33,551 nucleotides of DNA from Bacteroidia bacterium. Its GTDB lineage: Bacteria; Bacteroidota; Bacteroidia; Bacteroidales; Paludibacteraceae. Made by a program: the position numbers and the translations under genes. The DNA lies in contig JAGKVE010000015.1 of the NCBI GenBank assembly GCA_021152555.1, forward strand, positions 1 to 33,551, written 5' to 3'. A model generated the notes under the pieces. The model searched no databases and was not told where the DNA came from. It saw only the letters and a list, made by a program, of their open reading frames with translations. Of this stretch, positions 8,144 to 16,020 are shown piece after piece (within the stretch, counting starts at the first letter, position 1; every line of letters starts with the position of its first letter).

Positions 8144-10024
8144 ATGAAAAAGATTTTTACTCTTCTCTGTGCAGGTTTTCTCGGCCTCACAACCCTCCAA
8201 GCAGAAGTGCTATTAACAGAGCATTTCGCTCAAACAACAAAAACATTAGCAACAAACGAAAATGCTTTTGCTAACGAAATCGCTTCAACAGGTTGGACCA
8301 ACATCAATGGCAGTGGTCAAATCTATATGAATACTACGGAAGATTTGATTTATAACGGTTACAAGAGTGCAACCGATAACACCGGCTCAGCAGAGTACAT
8401 AGCCACTTTTGGTAAAAAGGTGGCTACTCCTCTCTCACAAAACATCAATACTGGTTCTATCTATGCTGCAGCTATATTTAACTTTAAAGCTTGCAGTCCT
8501 GAAGCCGGAAGAGACTATTTATGGGCATTTTCCCCGGATAAATCTTCTATATCCACCGCAGGCAATCATTTTGGACGCTTATGCGCACAAAAATCAACGA
8601 ACACATTCCAACTCGGTATTGCAAAGAATGCCGAATCCGCTGCATTTATCTCTTATACAGGAGAATTGGCATATGGCAAGTACTTAATCGTAATGGAATA
8701 TGAATTTATTGATGGGGAGAAAAATGATATTGTCCGCCTTTATGTAAATCCTGTAAAAGGTGACAAACCGGCAGCAACTATAGAATGTAAGCAACATGCT
8801 GAAAACGCAGGAGGAACCGATGTCGGTTCTGGAACAAAAGATGATCCTTCGCAATTTGCAAGTTTTATGCTGTACTCCACCAATACTACAAAATTGGCTT
8901 GCTTAATCGACGAACTGAAAGTTACCACTTCTTGGGATGACCTCTGGGAATCCGGTGGCGCAAGCACGGACCCTGCCGAAACTATAGCTGTTGAGAAGGC
9001 TGTTAATTTTTATGAAGAAGACCTATATAACAATTTCTATATTTCCACAGTATTCCCAAATAAAGAATATAAGAAAGAAATAGAAATTTTGGCAGAAAAC
9101 TTGACAGAAGATATTACTGTTTCCCATAAAAATAGCGACATCTCATTAAGCGCTTCTACGATTGACAAAGAGGGAGGGAAACTGACAATCACACTGAATC
9201 CTTCTAACATTTCTGGAAATCAAGTTGATACCATTGTCTATTCAAGCGGAGAAGCAACAGATACTACTTTTGTGGCATGGGGAGTAAATCTGCAATCATA
9301 TACGGATATTGCTTCTCTCAAAGCAGCCTATGCCAGTGACAACGAGTTTGGCATGTACTTATTCTCTGGGGAAGCAGTCATTACGCGCACATATAGCGGC
9401 GCTGCATATATTCAGGATGCTACTGCTGCTATACGGTTAAGTAATGAATGGGACCTAGCTGATGCTTTTGCCGATCTAGTAGTAGGAGGCAAAATTGGTA
9501 ATTTCATTGGGTTTGCAGGTGAAAAAGATGCTGCAGGAATAAAAAACTTCATTATTGGACAAGATGTTCTTCCTATATCTCAAAACAATATTGTTGAACC
9601 GCAAATTATCACACTTGCAGGCTTACAAGCAAATGCCTTAGATTATTTACTTGAAATTGTTAAAATTGAAGATGCTGAACTAGACCAGTCTAATGGTACT
9701 TTCCTATCTGCTTCCAAGGTTAGTTTTGAACAAGGAAATAACTCTGCTTTTATACAAGCCATAAATTCAAGCGCAGATTACATAGGAGAATCCATTCCGG
9801 CAAAAGCTGATATTACTGGATTTAGTATCAATCAGAACGGAACTGTGATTGTTCCGCGCTCAAAGGCTGACATCGTTTCTAAGGATATCTCCACGGCCAT
9901 CGACAATATCAATGCCTCTTCCCTTCAGGGAGGAGAAAGAGGTAGGCTTTTCTTACACAACGGGCAAATTATTATCCTCCGCGATAACAAGACTTTCAAT
10001 CTCCTCGGTACGGAAATTAAATAA
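8144..10024 (+). CDS. Secreted multidomain protein with OB-fold-like domain and sorting tail
   Basis: A 626-aa exported protein whose substrate is unknown. A signal peptide (residues 1-20, ending LQA) is followed at about residues 22-260 by a jelly-roll-like module of the choice-of-anchor/adhesin kind (TEHFAQT start, YLVMEYEF strands, DELKV end). A beta-rich domain follows. Residues about 385-570 (YLFSGEAVITR, AAYIQDATAAIRL, LLEIVKIEDAEL, KADITGF) match the OB-fold module common in Bacteroidota secreted proteins. The end (LFLHNGQIIILRDNKTFNLLG) matches the tail type found on cargo of the type IX system. The preceding SSLQGGERGRL linker is encoded by a nested palindrome (9915-9942). The next gene starts 11 bases after its stop, so they share the promoter at 8041-8072. 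Domain labels are by eye. Confidence 0.75.
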   Translation: MKKIFTLLCAGFLGLTTLQAEVLLTEHFAQTTKTLATNENAFANEIASTGWTNINGSGQIYMNTTEDLIYNGYKSATDNTGSAEYIATFGKKVATPLSQNINTGSIYAAAIFNFKACSPEAGRDYLWAFSPDKSSISTAGNHFGRLCAQKSTNTFQLGIAKNAESAAFISYTGELAYGKYLIVMEYEFIDGEKNDIVRLYVNPVKGDKPAATIECKQHAENAGGTDVGSGTKDDPSQFASFMLYSTNTTKLACLIDELKVTTSWDDLWESGGASTDPAETIAVEKAVNFYEEDLYNNFYISTVFPNKEYKKEIEILAENLTEDITVSHKNSDISLSASTIDKEGGKLTITLNPSNISGNQVDTIVYSSGEATDTTFVAWGVNLQSYTDIASLKAAYASDNEFGMYLFSGEAVITRTYSGAAYIQDATAAIRLSNEWDLADAFADLVVGGKIGNFIGFAGEKDAAGIKNFIIGQDVLPISQNNIVEPQIITLAGLQANALDYLLEIVKIEDAELDQSNGTFLSASKVSFEQGNNSAFIQAINSSADYIGESIPAKADITGFSINQNGTVIVPRSKADIVSKDISTAIDNINASSLQGGERGRLFLHNGQIIILRDNKTFNLLGTEIK

Positions 10025-10035
10025 ACGTACAACAC

Positions 10036-12051
10036 ATGATTATGACTAAACGCCATATTTTTCTCGCTCTTCTGGCAGGCGTGCTCTTCATGAGTATGCC
10101 TGCTTATGCAGACGAACAACTTACCAACCTGGTAAAAAATGGTAGTTTTGAGGAATATACACCCCAAAATGCTAATTTCTTAAGCGAGGGGGACTATGCC
10201 GATTTTAAAGACTGGGAAAGGGAAGGCTTTTGTACAAGAGCTGAAACTACTGATGTATATGATGGGGAAACAGCACTTCGGTTATATTATACGTCAGCTA
10301 ATAATATCTACCAAAGGGTTGAAAACCTGACGGATGATTATTACGAAGCTGGGGTTCCTTTCCGACTTTCCTTGCATTTTAAAGCACTCACAATTCCAAC
10401 TAATGGCAAAGTTTCTATCGAGTGTTATTGGGAAGGCGCTACGGGCTCAGATGTAGAGGCCATAAAAGCGGTAGATGCGGACAAATTACAACGGATAATA
10501 AGTGATTCCGTTCAAGACAAATGGCATACACTGATAATCGAAACGAAACGCCCTGCAAATGCGAAAGATTTCTGTATCTGTCTGAAAGTAAGCGCAAAAG
10601 CCGTTGTTCTCTTCGATTCCATCGCCTTTTCTGCGCTTCCTACCGTCGCGCCTGAAGAACCGGTCATTTCGGCTGCGCCAAAAACAGTTCCGAGTATCAC
10701 ATGCAAAGTAGGGGAAACTGCTACATTCCAGACTATCCACCTCTCGCATGCCAACGTACAAGCACCTACTACATTCCGCATTGGAGGCCCTAACAGCGAC
10801 CAGTTTGAACTCTCTGCCAATGGATTACCAAAAGACCAAAGTGAGATAGACATCACCGTTACGTACAAACCCAAACAAGCCGGAACACACAGCGCATCAC
10901 TCATTTTTGACAATCCTGCCCACACAGCCATCCTGCCGGACATGATTTCCTTGAAGGCTTCTTGTACTGACCCAACGAAAAAACCGACTATTACTGTCAC
11001 ACCCGCTACATTACTTGAGTTTGAGACAAGAGCTGGCAAACAGATATCCAAAACTATTACAATCAAGAGTGAGAATTGTACGGATTACGTGTATCTCAAA
11101 ATAGAGCATATCCAAGGCGAGGCGTTTACCTGCGGTTCGTCCATGTTGCCTAAGAACTTCGAATCGGAAGCAACTATCTATTTCACGCCACTTGAAATTG
11201 GTACATACCAGTCCAAACTCATTGTTTCCACACAAGGTGGTGAATCCGTTGAACTGACGTTGAACGGAAAAGCACTTGAATCGACACCCGAGACCATCGA
11301 CTGGACTACTGATTTCCAATGGAACGACTCGAATCCTTATGCACTGTTAGACGAAACATTCGATTCCGCCGAACACAATGAGACCTTGAAAATAAAAGAT
11401 TGGCAGAATGTGGCAGATGCAAATGCACGCCCATGGTGGGGATTTGACGAGGCAAAAACCACGCCGAAACGCGGAAACGGCAAATATGCCAAAGCTACAG
11501 CTTACCGGTACGGAAAGGACTCAACCGACACATGGGAGATGTGGCTCGTTACGCCTGCACTCGATTATGCCAAAGCGGAACACAAACTCTTCAAGTTCTC
11601 TGTCATGGGAGAGTATATGCCGAAAGATGGCTCAACTACCGCACTCGAGGTATATTATATTGATGCTACAGACTCCAAGAATATATTCTTCCAGAAGTTC
11701 GAAGGGCTCTCTATTCCTTCTACTGCTGACGAAAACAATATATGGGTTCCTTTTGAGATTCACTTGGAAGACCAGCCCAATATCTCCGTCTTCCATATGG
11801 CATTCCGATATGTCGGACCTAATGGAGGAATGGGAAGCGTGACCTACTATATAGACGATGTCAGTTGGGGCAAAGAGAGTTCTACTCCTATCGACCCGGG
11901 CACTGATCCAGGCGACCAAGCTATTGAGAATACGTATTCTATAGGGAAAGATCTTCCGGAGGCTTCCAAGATCCTCCATAACGGCACATTCTATATCCTC
12001 CGTGGAAACAAAGTATATTCCGTCTCCGGACAAGAAGTCAGGACTCTATAA
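10036..12051 (+). CDS. Secreted protein with CBM-like, choice-of-anchor and sorting domains
   Basis: A 671-aa exported protein, second gene of its operon. The start may be 10036 or the in-frame ATG at 10042. The signal peptide ends at about AYA-DEQ. Residues about 30-190 (LVKNGSFEEYT, ETALRLYY, FRLSLHFKA) resemble a carbohydrate-binding jelly roll of the CBM4/9 type. Two Ig-like domains follow, with FRIGGPNSDQFEL and ITVTYKPKQAGTHSASLIF, typical of choice-of-anchor D. Residues about 430-620 (LLDETFDS, GKYAKATAY, MWLVTPALDY, YYIDDVSWG) look like a cleaved-adhesin or choice-of-anchor J domain. The tail KILHNGTFYILRGNKVYSVSG is the same sorting type as in the gene before. Binding of glycan or host surface polymer is a reasonable guess, but no catalytic residues are visible. 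Confidence 0.77.
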   Translation: MIMTKRHIFLALLAGVLFMSMPAYADEQLTNLVKNGSFEEYTPQNANFLSEGDYADFKDWEREGFCTRAETTDVYDGETALRLYYTSANNIYQRVENLTDDYYEAGVPFRLSLHFKALTIPTNGKVSIECYWEGATGSDVEAIKAVDADKLQRIISDSVQDKWHTLIIETKRPANAKDFCICLKVSAKAVVLFDSIAFSALPTVAPEEPVISAAPKTVPSITCKVGETATFQTIHLSHANVQAPTTFRIGGPNSDQFELSANGLPKDQSEIDITVTYKPKQAGTHSASLIFDNPAHTAILPDMISLKASCTDPTKKPTITVTPATLLEFETRAGKQISKTITIKSENCTDYVYLKIEHIQGEAFTCGSSMLPKNFESEATIYFTPLEIGTYQSKLIVSTQGGESVELTLNGKALESTPETIDWTTDFQWNDSNPYALLDETFDSAEHNETLKIKDWQNVADANARPWWGFDEAKTTPKRGNGKYAKATAYRYGKDSTDTWEMWLVTPALDYAKAEHKLFKFSVMGEYMPKDGSTTALEVYYIDATDSKNIFFQKFEGLSIPSTADENNIWVPFEIHLEDQPNISVFHMAFRYVGPNGGMGSVTYYIDDVSWGKESSTPIDPGTDPGDQAIENTYSIGKDLPEASKILHNGTFYILRGNKVYSVSGQEVRTL

Positions 12052-12111
12052 TCTCCTCCCTGAGGGCGTTCGGGCAAAGCGAGATAAGAACGAGGGAGGA
12101 AATTGCCATAC

Positions 12112-12140
12112 AAAAAGGACAGCAATTTGCTGTCCTTTTG
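12112..12140 (+). terminator. Terminator of the 8144-12051 operon; ancestral tRNA-Pro terminator on the other strand
   Basis: Arms AAAAGGACAGC and GCTGTCCTTTT around a short loop, with A- and T-tracts outside, so it works both ways. Its right arm runs into the left attachment repeat (12134-12147). Before the element inserted, this hairpin would have stood directly behind tRNA-Pro on the - strand. Confidence 0.9.
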
Positions 12141-12147
12141 TCGAGAA
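12134..12147. repeat. Left attachment site core (attL)
   Basis: CCTTTTGTCGAGAA, identical to 17906-17919. The next base differs (A here, G at the right end) and the two after it agree again. The mismatch is at a synonymous third position of the recombinase frame. Confidence 0.88.
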
Positions 12148-12250
12148 AAGTATCAAATTATCGAACGATTTCTTTAGAGACTTACTTAAAATCGACAAAT
12201 TTATAAACGAAAGTCCCGACTTATTTAGGGAAAAATCTCTGGATGTATAA
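12134..12250 (+). pseudogene. Stranded 3' end of the large serine recombinase gene
   Basis: From the attachment core, the frame PFVEK is the same as in the recombinase at 17959. It then runs on for 33 codons (SIKLSNDFFRDLL ... REKSLDV) to a TAA at 12248-12250. Joining the two ends of the element at the shared core keeps the frame. The circular form would therefore encode a 566-aa recombinase with this tail. In the integrated state this segment has no start of its own apart from a chance upstream frame. It is a gene part separated by integration, and excision would rejoin it. Confidence 0.82.
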
Positions 12251-12499
12251 ATGGATGATTTATTGACGAAAACTCTATTACAGAGAACCCATCCTATCCC
12301 CCTATATTCCTTAAATTCATCTCTGTAAACTCCCCAATAAATATCCCCTAATATAGTAGTATAAGTAGGCGTATCACCGTTGCTTTTATTACTTGTTTCG
12401 TGTAAAGTAGTCAAAAAAAATCTACTATACTTGACTTTTTTATTATGCTTCCTATATTTATATGTAAGGAGCGGGCACAATAACGCCCGATATAATATT
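12251..12499. other. Non-coding left arm of the element, possible replication origin
   Basis: No gene visible. It contains an 8-bp inverted repeat TTACAGAG/CTCTGTAA (12278-12285, 12321-12328) enclosing pyrimidine-rich copies of TATCCCC. A second inverted repeat AGTCAA/TTGACT (12408-12413, 12431-12436) follows. A CGGGC/GCCCG hairpin (12472-12489) ends 10 bases before the next start codon. Inverted repeats next to an initiator gene are usual for a double-strand origin, but I cannot identify a nick site. Confidence 0.35.
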
Positions 12500-12694
12500 A
12501 TGAACAATCAATACAAACGTCAGTATCGAGAACTGAGCAATGAAACTAAAGAGAAAATAAGCCGCAGCACCACAGGAGTAAGAAAAAGCGATCTTCATAA
12601 ACAACACATTAGTCAGGCAATGAAGGATTACTGGAAAGGAGTTCCTCATAAGCCTGATGATGAAATGCGAAAGTATTTAGACGGGGACATTTAA
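12500..12694 (+). CDS. Small NUMOD3-like DNA-binding protein
   Basis: 64 aa, strongly charged. The core KEKISRSTTGVRKSDLHKQH followed by ISQAMKDYWKG resembles the NUMOD3 motif (KxKIS..hxGxxxS..hxxxIS.A), a helical DNA-binding repeat first described in intron-encoded endonucleases. No nuclease domain is attached. I take the ATG at 12500 rather than the longer frame from 12380, because the upstream part is hydrophobic and unlike the motif. A CGGGC/GCCCG hairpin lies just before the start. It precedes the initiator gene by 64 bases and may help in origin recognition or copy control. That role is inference. Confidence 0.6.
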   Translation: MNNQYKRQYRELSNETKEKISRSTTGVRKSDLHKQHISQAMKDYWKGVPHKPDDEMRKYLDGDI

Positions 12695-12758
12695 TCACTT
12701 ATCAAGGTGAAGATTTCGTTTTTTTTAATAATCAAATTCAAGATAATCATGGAAACAA

Positions 12759-13742
12759 ATGTTAACATTCGACAAATTAAAAATCGTAGTCAATTCAATC
12801 GACTTCATAGACAATCTCAAATACAACAAGTTCCAAACTATCATTCAAAATGGAGTTGTCACTCAATATAGATACCAACAGATGACACCTTATACATTAT
12901 ACATAGAGAAAGATTTAGCCGAAAATGAATTGGTGATTGAATTTACAGGTAAGATATTAGGAGCGCAATACCCTGAACTAATCAATCAGACGAACATTCA
13001 TCAATGTTTCGAAGCCATCAACGCTCTTGGTATATGCACCTTAGATGTAAATAGCATTCTGACTTTCGGGAAGGTGGTGAAAGCCGATGTGACTAGGGAT
13101 ATAGAGTATAGCGATATATCCAGCCTCAGCAAAGAGTTGCTTTCTTGCATAAAAAACAACGAGCGATATAATGCAACCTGCGAAGGCGGGAACTTTATCG
13201 TAGAGAAGAAAGTAAAGACGAAAAATAGGAAAACAAGATTAACTATCTATGACAAGGAGAAGGAGATGAATCTTGCTGAGAACCAAAGATGGCTTCAATC
13301 ATTGGGTTATGCTGAGGCTAAACAGATAACCGACTACTTCCACAAGAAGATTCGTTTTGAAATGAATCTTACTTCTATCAAAGCAATTAAGAAGAATCTT
13401 AATATTCAGGACAACTCTATATCCTCTGTATTGAACTCCAACACAAACCCAATAATGCCTTTTCTTGACAAAGTGTTAGTGAATAATGCTGAGGCTCGTG
13501 TCGCCAAATCAGTTCGGGATTTAGAGCGGCTTGCTTTCATGGAGAAGTATGGCAACGACTTTAAGGCTATCGAGAGGGCAATCCTTCCAATTAAGTCACC
13601 TAAGACAAATTTGTCACAGATGATGAAACAATATCGTCTATTGTATAATGCCCTTCATGCGAACACCTCAGATAGTATCAAAGAGAGATTGAGGAATGCA
13701 CTATTGGAGATTTTTCTAATCGGTGTCTTTGTATCAATATAA
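12759..13742 (+). CDS. Rolling-circle replication initiator, phage/plasmid II/X type
   Basis: A 327-aa protein. It has the general pattern of filamentous-phage gpII/X and RstA-like initiators: an N-terminal MLTFDKLKIVV strand, the central VKADVTRDIEYSD motif, LTIYDKEKEM, and KIRFEMNLTSIKAIKKNLN. These proteins nick the origin through a tyrosine and start single-strand synthesis. The catalytic tyrosine cannot be assigned by eye (Tyr in DYFHKK is one candidate). Its place beside a NUMOD3-like gene and a repeat-rich arm supports the call. An out-of-frame ATG at 12749 overlaps the start but gives only 40 codons. A weak stem (13752-13758 with 13773-13779) follows the stop. Confidence 0.7.
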   Translation: MLTFDKLKIVVNSIDFIDNLKYNKFQTIIQNGVVTQYRYQQMTPYTLYIEKDLAENELVIEFTGKILGAQYPELINQTNIHQCFEAINALGICTLDVNSILTFGKVVKADVTRDIEYSDISSLSKELLSCIKNNERYNATCEGGNFIVEKKVKTKNRKTRLTIYDKEKEMNLAENQRWLQSLGYAEAKQITDYFHKKIRFEMNLTSIKAIKKNLNIQDNSISSVLNSNTNPIMPFLDKVLVNNAEARVAKSVRDLERLAFMEKYGNDFKAIERAILPIKSPKTNLSQMMKQYRLLYNALHANTSDSIKERLRNALLEIFLIGVFVSI

Positions 13743-13831
13743 GATTGTAACCTTTTAATCTTGTGCTGAGGCTTAAAAGTCGCGCCAAATTGTATCAAAT
13801 CAACTTAAAAAGTTATTTTGAGTCTTCAAAA

Positions 13832-13863
13832 TTTGCATATGTCATAAAAAAGCAGTAATTTTG
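13832..13863 (+). promoter_or_regulatory. Promoter of the structured RNA / membrane protein unit
   Basis: -33 TTTG (13832-13835) continuing GCATAT, and -7 TAATTTTG (13856-13863) with AAAAAAGCAG before it; 20-base gap. It is nearly identical over about 36 bases to the host tRNA-Pro promoter at 18038-18069. The transcript start is expected near 13870. Confidence 0.85.
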
Positions 13864-13869
13864 CACCAA

Positions 13870-14085
13870 ACTTAGTGCAAAACTAAAATGCCTATGGAAA
13901 AATAACGGTCAACAGACATAAATATTAAGCGTTTGCTTAACAAGGGCTCTCAAAACTTCGACAACTTTGAACCATCTCTATGTTTAGTAATACGCACACG
14001 CTTTGGCGTGGGCTATTCGCATATTAGAGATGGAGGGAGTCGAAGTCCTGAGAACCTAAAAGGCATTAGCCCGCGCTTTTTGTTG
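13870..14085 (+). ncRNA. Long-hairpin RNA (ncRNA or leader of the membrane protein gene)
   Basis: No known family recognised. The predicted transcript first has a small hairpin TTAAGC/GCTTAA (13925-13940), then one long arm from 13945 to 14056. Its helices, from outside in: 13945-13952 with 14049-14056 (7 of 8 paired); ACTTCGAC 13955-13962 with 14039-14046 (8/8); CCATCTCTA 13972-13980 with 14025-14033 (9/9); AATA/TATT; and CACGC/GCGTG closing a TTTG loop (13997-14010). A T-run follows at 14078-14082. All helices are collinear, which chance would rarely give. It may be a separate RNA, a 5' leader of the gene at 14138, or a single-strand origin of the rolling-circle replicon. Confidence 0.55.
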
Positions 14086-14137
14086 TCTATTAGGAGTCAG
14101 GGGCTTTTGTTTTTGAGAATTTTAAATTTTAATACTT

Positions 14138-14815
14138 ATGACAGTCAAATTATCTTACAATTATTTTCTCCATCCTGAAAAAGATGGAAACCTATCTTTA
14201 CCGACCACCGAGGTGCGTATTGCAGACGCATCAAAATTATTGGTAAATGGTACAGTTATTCAATTTGAAGAAGATGAAAAAATAGCATCGTCTGCAAAGG
14301 AATTGGAAACACTAATCCAAAATTTTAGAATGTCCAGTGATAGCCATATGTATAAAAATGGTCAGAAGATTTATTATCAAGACGATCATGTTATCATTGG
14401 CAGTAAAGTGTGGGATTTCCTGCAAGGACAAAGCAACGATAGTTTATATGTAAAAAGAGATAAACATATACCTGTTCAAGCCATTTCAAGTGTAGACTTT
14501 GTGGATTCAAAGATTGGAATGATAATATGCATTCTTCTTGCGATGGCCAGCATATTTGGTGCCTTCCTCCTTTGGAATACAGGATGGATGCATAGTGAGG
14601 GCAGTTCTGTGGACACAATAGTTTGTATTTGTTTAGGTGGGCTAGGTGTTTTGATCTTTGCCCTGCTTGCAAAATATTTGCATGATCGAGGAACTTTGAA
14701 AATTCTCACAAACAACATTATGTCTATGAGTGTTTTCCCGTTTATAAAGAAAGATATTGCACAAAAATACATGGAGCCGATGCTTCAATGTTTAAAAGAC
14801 AGAGAACTTGCATAA
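14138..14815 (+). CDS. Element-encoded two-TM membrane protein of unknown function
   Basis: A 225-aa protein I do not recognise. The soluble N-terminal half has beta-type strands and ends with KHIPVQAISSVDFVDSKIG. Two transmembrane segments follow, at about residues 128-151 (IICILLAMASIFGAFLLW) and 160-182 (IVCICLGGLGVLIFALLAKY). A short C-terminal part has a helix (KKDIAQKYMEPMLQCL). The layout of VQAISSVDF before a TM hairpin and an LKILTNN strand after it recalls bacterial PH-like membrane proteins. That is only a shape resemblance. It lies behind the long-hairpin RNA and is closed by a strong terminator, so it is a separate unit of the element. It may be a cargo, superinfection or envelope protein. 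Confidence 0.6.
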   Translation: MTVKLSYNYFLHPEKDGNLSLPTTEVRIADASKLLVNGTVIQFEEDEKIASSAKELETLIQNFRMSSDSHMYKNGQKIYYQDDHVIIGSKVWDFLQGQSNDSLYVKRDKHIPVQAISSVDFVDSKIGMIICILLAMASIFGAFLLWNTGWMHSEGSSVDTIVCICLGGLGVLIFALLAKYLHDRGTLKILTNNIMSMSVFPFIKKDIAQKYMEPMLQCLKDRELA

Positions 14816-14846
14816 AAAAATAGGAGGCGATTAACCTCCTATTTTT
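14816..14846. terminator. Bidirectional terminator between membrane protein and XRE gene
   Basis: Arms AAAAATAGGAGG (14816-14827) and CCTCCTATTTTT (14835-14846), 12 perfect pairs around a 7-base loop, between two convergent stop codons. Confidence 0.95.
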
Positions 14847-14854
14847 AGTATTGT

Positions 14855-15154
14855 TTAGAATGACTTAGATTTATCTACTTCTTTTAGGAACTCCTCTCTG
14901 GAATGGATATGAACGATATGCCCGTCTATAGAGACATAACCATCAATATGTTCTATCTCTTCAAATAGGGCACTAACCGATACATCAAGAGCCTTGGCTA
15001 TGCGCTCGATTGTGTCAAGGCGAGGGTTACCTTTAATCATTCTTGATAGACTGGCAGGGTCAATACCAAGTTGCTCTGCCAGTTCTTTTTGACTCATTTT
15101 CTTTCTAGAACGCAAGATTCTTACATTGCGTTCAAAGTCCTTCTGTGCGTTCAT
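14855..15154 (-). CDS. XRE-family transcriptional repressor of the element
   Basis: A 99-aa cytosolic regulator. The helix-turn-helix spans about residues 8-65 (NVRILRSRKKMSQKELAEQL, then IDPASLSRMIKGN and TIERIAKALDV), the Cro/C1 pattern. A short C-terminal beta tail follows (YVSIDGHIVHIHSREEF). I place the start at 15154 (MNAQKDF) because the promoter -7 box is at 15172-15179, which rules out the longer frame. It is divergent from the serine resolvase with both promoters in the 190-bp gap. It probably represses that promoter and its own, as phage- and plasmid-type repressors do. The effect on the other element promoter (13832-13863), which shares most of the sequence, is a guess. Confidence 0.85.
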   Translation of the reverse strand: MNAQKDFERNVRILRSRKKMSQKELAEQLGIDPASLSRMIKGNPRLDTIERIAKALDVSVSALFEEIEHIDGYVSIDGHIVHIHSREEFLKEVDKSKSF

Positions 15155-15171
15155 AAAATTCAAATTTGGCG

Positions 15172-15203
15172 CAAAATTACTAAAAATTGAGCGAATAAGC
15201 AAA
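15172..15203 (-). promoter_or_regulatory. Promoter of the XRE gene
   Basis: - strand -7 TAATTTTG (15172-15179) and -33 TTTG (15200-15203), 20-base gap. The transcript start is near 15166, giving a leader of about 12 bases. Confidence 0.82.
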
Positions 15204-15239
15204 TAATTTCGTATATTTTTGATAAAAAAATCAATTTTT

Positions 15240-15282
15240 CTGCTTTAAAATTTGCATATATCAGAAAAAAGCAGTACCTTTG
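15240..15282 (+). promoter_or_regulatory. Resolvase promoter with inverted-repeat operator candidate
   Basis: -33 TTTG (15251-15254) and -7 TACCTTTG (15275-15282), 20-base gap. Arms CTGCTTT (15240-15246) and AAAGCAG (15268-15274) are a perfect 7-bp inverted repeat enclosing the -33 box. They are a plausible site for the XRE protein. A second A/T palindrome TTGAT/ATCAA lies at about 15219-15234. Confidence 0.72.
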
Positions 15283-15345
15283 CATTGCATTTAAAAGTCA
15301 ATAATAAAATAATATATTAACATATACATCAATATTTTTGATCAA

Positions 15346-15972
15346 ATGAAAACAAAGGTATGTATATATGCCAGAGTGAGCACCCAGTCGCAAGATTACG
15401 AACGCCAGTTATCCGAGTTACGTGAGTATGCTAGTCGTATGGATTATGAAGTAGTCAAAGAGTTTAGTGAGAAGATTTCGGGCGCAAAGTCAGTAGCCGA
15501 GCGTCTGGCATTAACGGAGTTGTTAGATTATGCAGCCAATAATCGGATAGATAAAGTACTGGTTTACGAATGCAGCCGTATAAGCCGTAGAGCAATTGAT
15601 TTTCTCCAAGTAATTGACCAGCTAACGCAGATGAAAGTGAGCGTTTATATCCTTCAAAACGGATTAGAGACCCTTATGGCAGATGGTAGTGTGAACCCCA
15701 TCGCTCAGTTGGTACTTGGTATCATCGGTCAATTCAACTCTATGGAGCGTAGCCTTATTCGTAGTCGTATGGAAAGTGGCTATAATCATTTTCGCAGCCT
15801 CGGCGGTAAGGTAGGAAGAAAAGTTGGGTATCGCAAATCAGACGATGCAATGAAGGAGCAATACTCCAAGGAGATGTCGTTACTTCGAAAGGGATTGTCA
15901 TTACGTAATGTGCAAGCGATTACAGGAACAAGTTTGAATACTTTACGTAAGGTGAAAGAGTACATAGTCTAA
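15346..15972 (+). CDS. Small serine recombinase (resolvase/invertase family)
   Basis: A 208-aa site-specific recombinase. The catalytic domain opens with VCIYARVSTQSQDYERQ, where Ser12 is the nucleophile. It continues with KVLVYECSRISRRAIDFLQV and the arginine-rich SMERSLIRSRMESG helix. The C-terminal helix-turn-helix is at about residues 160-208 (GRKVGYRKSDD, LLRKGLSLRNVQAITGTSLNTL). The length is normal for resolvases. On a rolling-circle element its likely job is to resolve multimers of the circular form, with the large recombinase doing integration. An invertase role is possible, but no inverted repeats bracketing a segment are visible. It is transcribed from 15251-15282 and closed by a terminator that overlaps its stop. 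Confidence 0.88.
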   Translation: MKTKVCIYARVSTQSQDYERQLSELREYASRMDYEVVKEFSEKISGAKSVAERLALTELLDYAANNRIDKVLVYECSRISRRAIDFLQVIDQLTQMKVSVYILQNGLETLMADGSVNPIAQLVLGIIGQFNSMERSLIRSRMESGYNHFRSLGGKVGRKVGYRKSDDAMKEQYSKEMSLLRKGLSLRNVQAITGTSLNTLRKVKEYIV

Positions 15973-15985
15973 TGTGCTCTTTTTT
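15955..15985 (+). terminator. Terminator overlapping the resolvase stop codon
   Basis: Arms AAAGAGTACAT and ATGTGCTCTTT (one G-U pair on the + strand) around a 6-base loop, then a T-run. The stop codon of the resolvase (15970-15972) sits in loop and arm. It separates the resolvase from the large recombinase unit. Confidence 0.85.
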
Positions 15986-16020
15986 GTGTTGATCTAATGC
16001 AAAATTTCAAAAAATGGTTG

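Noticed and set aside
12002..12250. An 82-aa frame starting inside the preceding secreted protein gene
   Set aside because: Its first part crosses a terminator. Only the end is meaningful, and that is the stranded 3' end of the recombinase.
12749..12871. A 40-codon frame starting 10 bases before the initiator
   Set aside because: It is out of frame, short and has no recognisable features; the initiator frame explains the region.
13870..14137. Retron-type ncRNA
   Set aside because: No reverse transcriptase gene is present anywhere in the element, and the fold is one long arm without a typical msr/msd layout.
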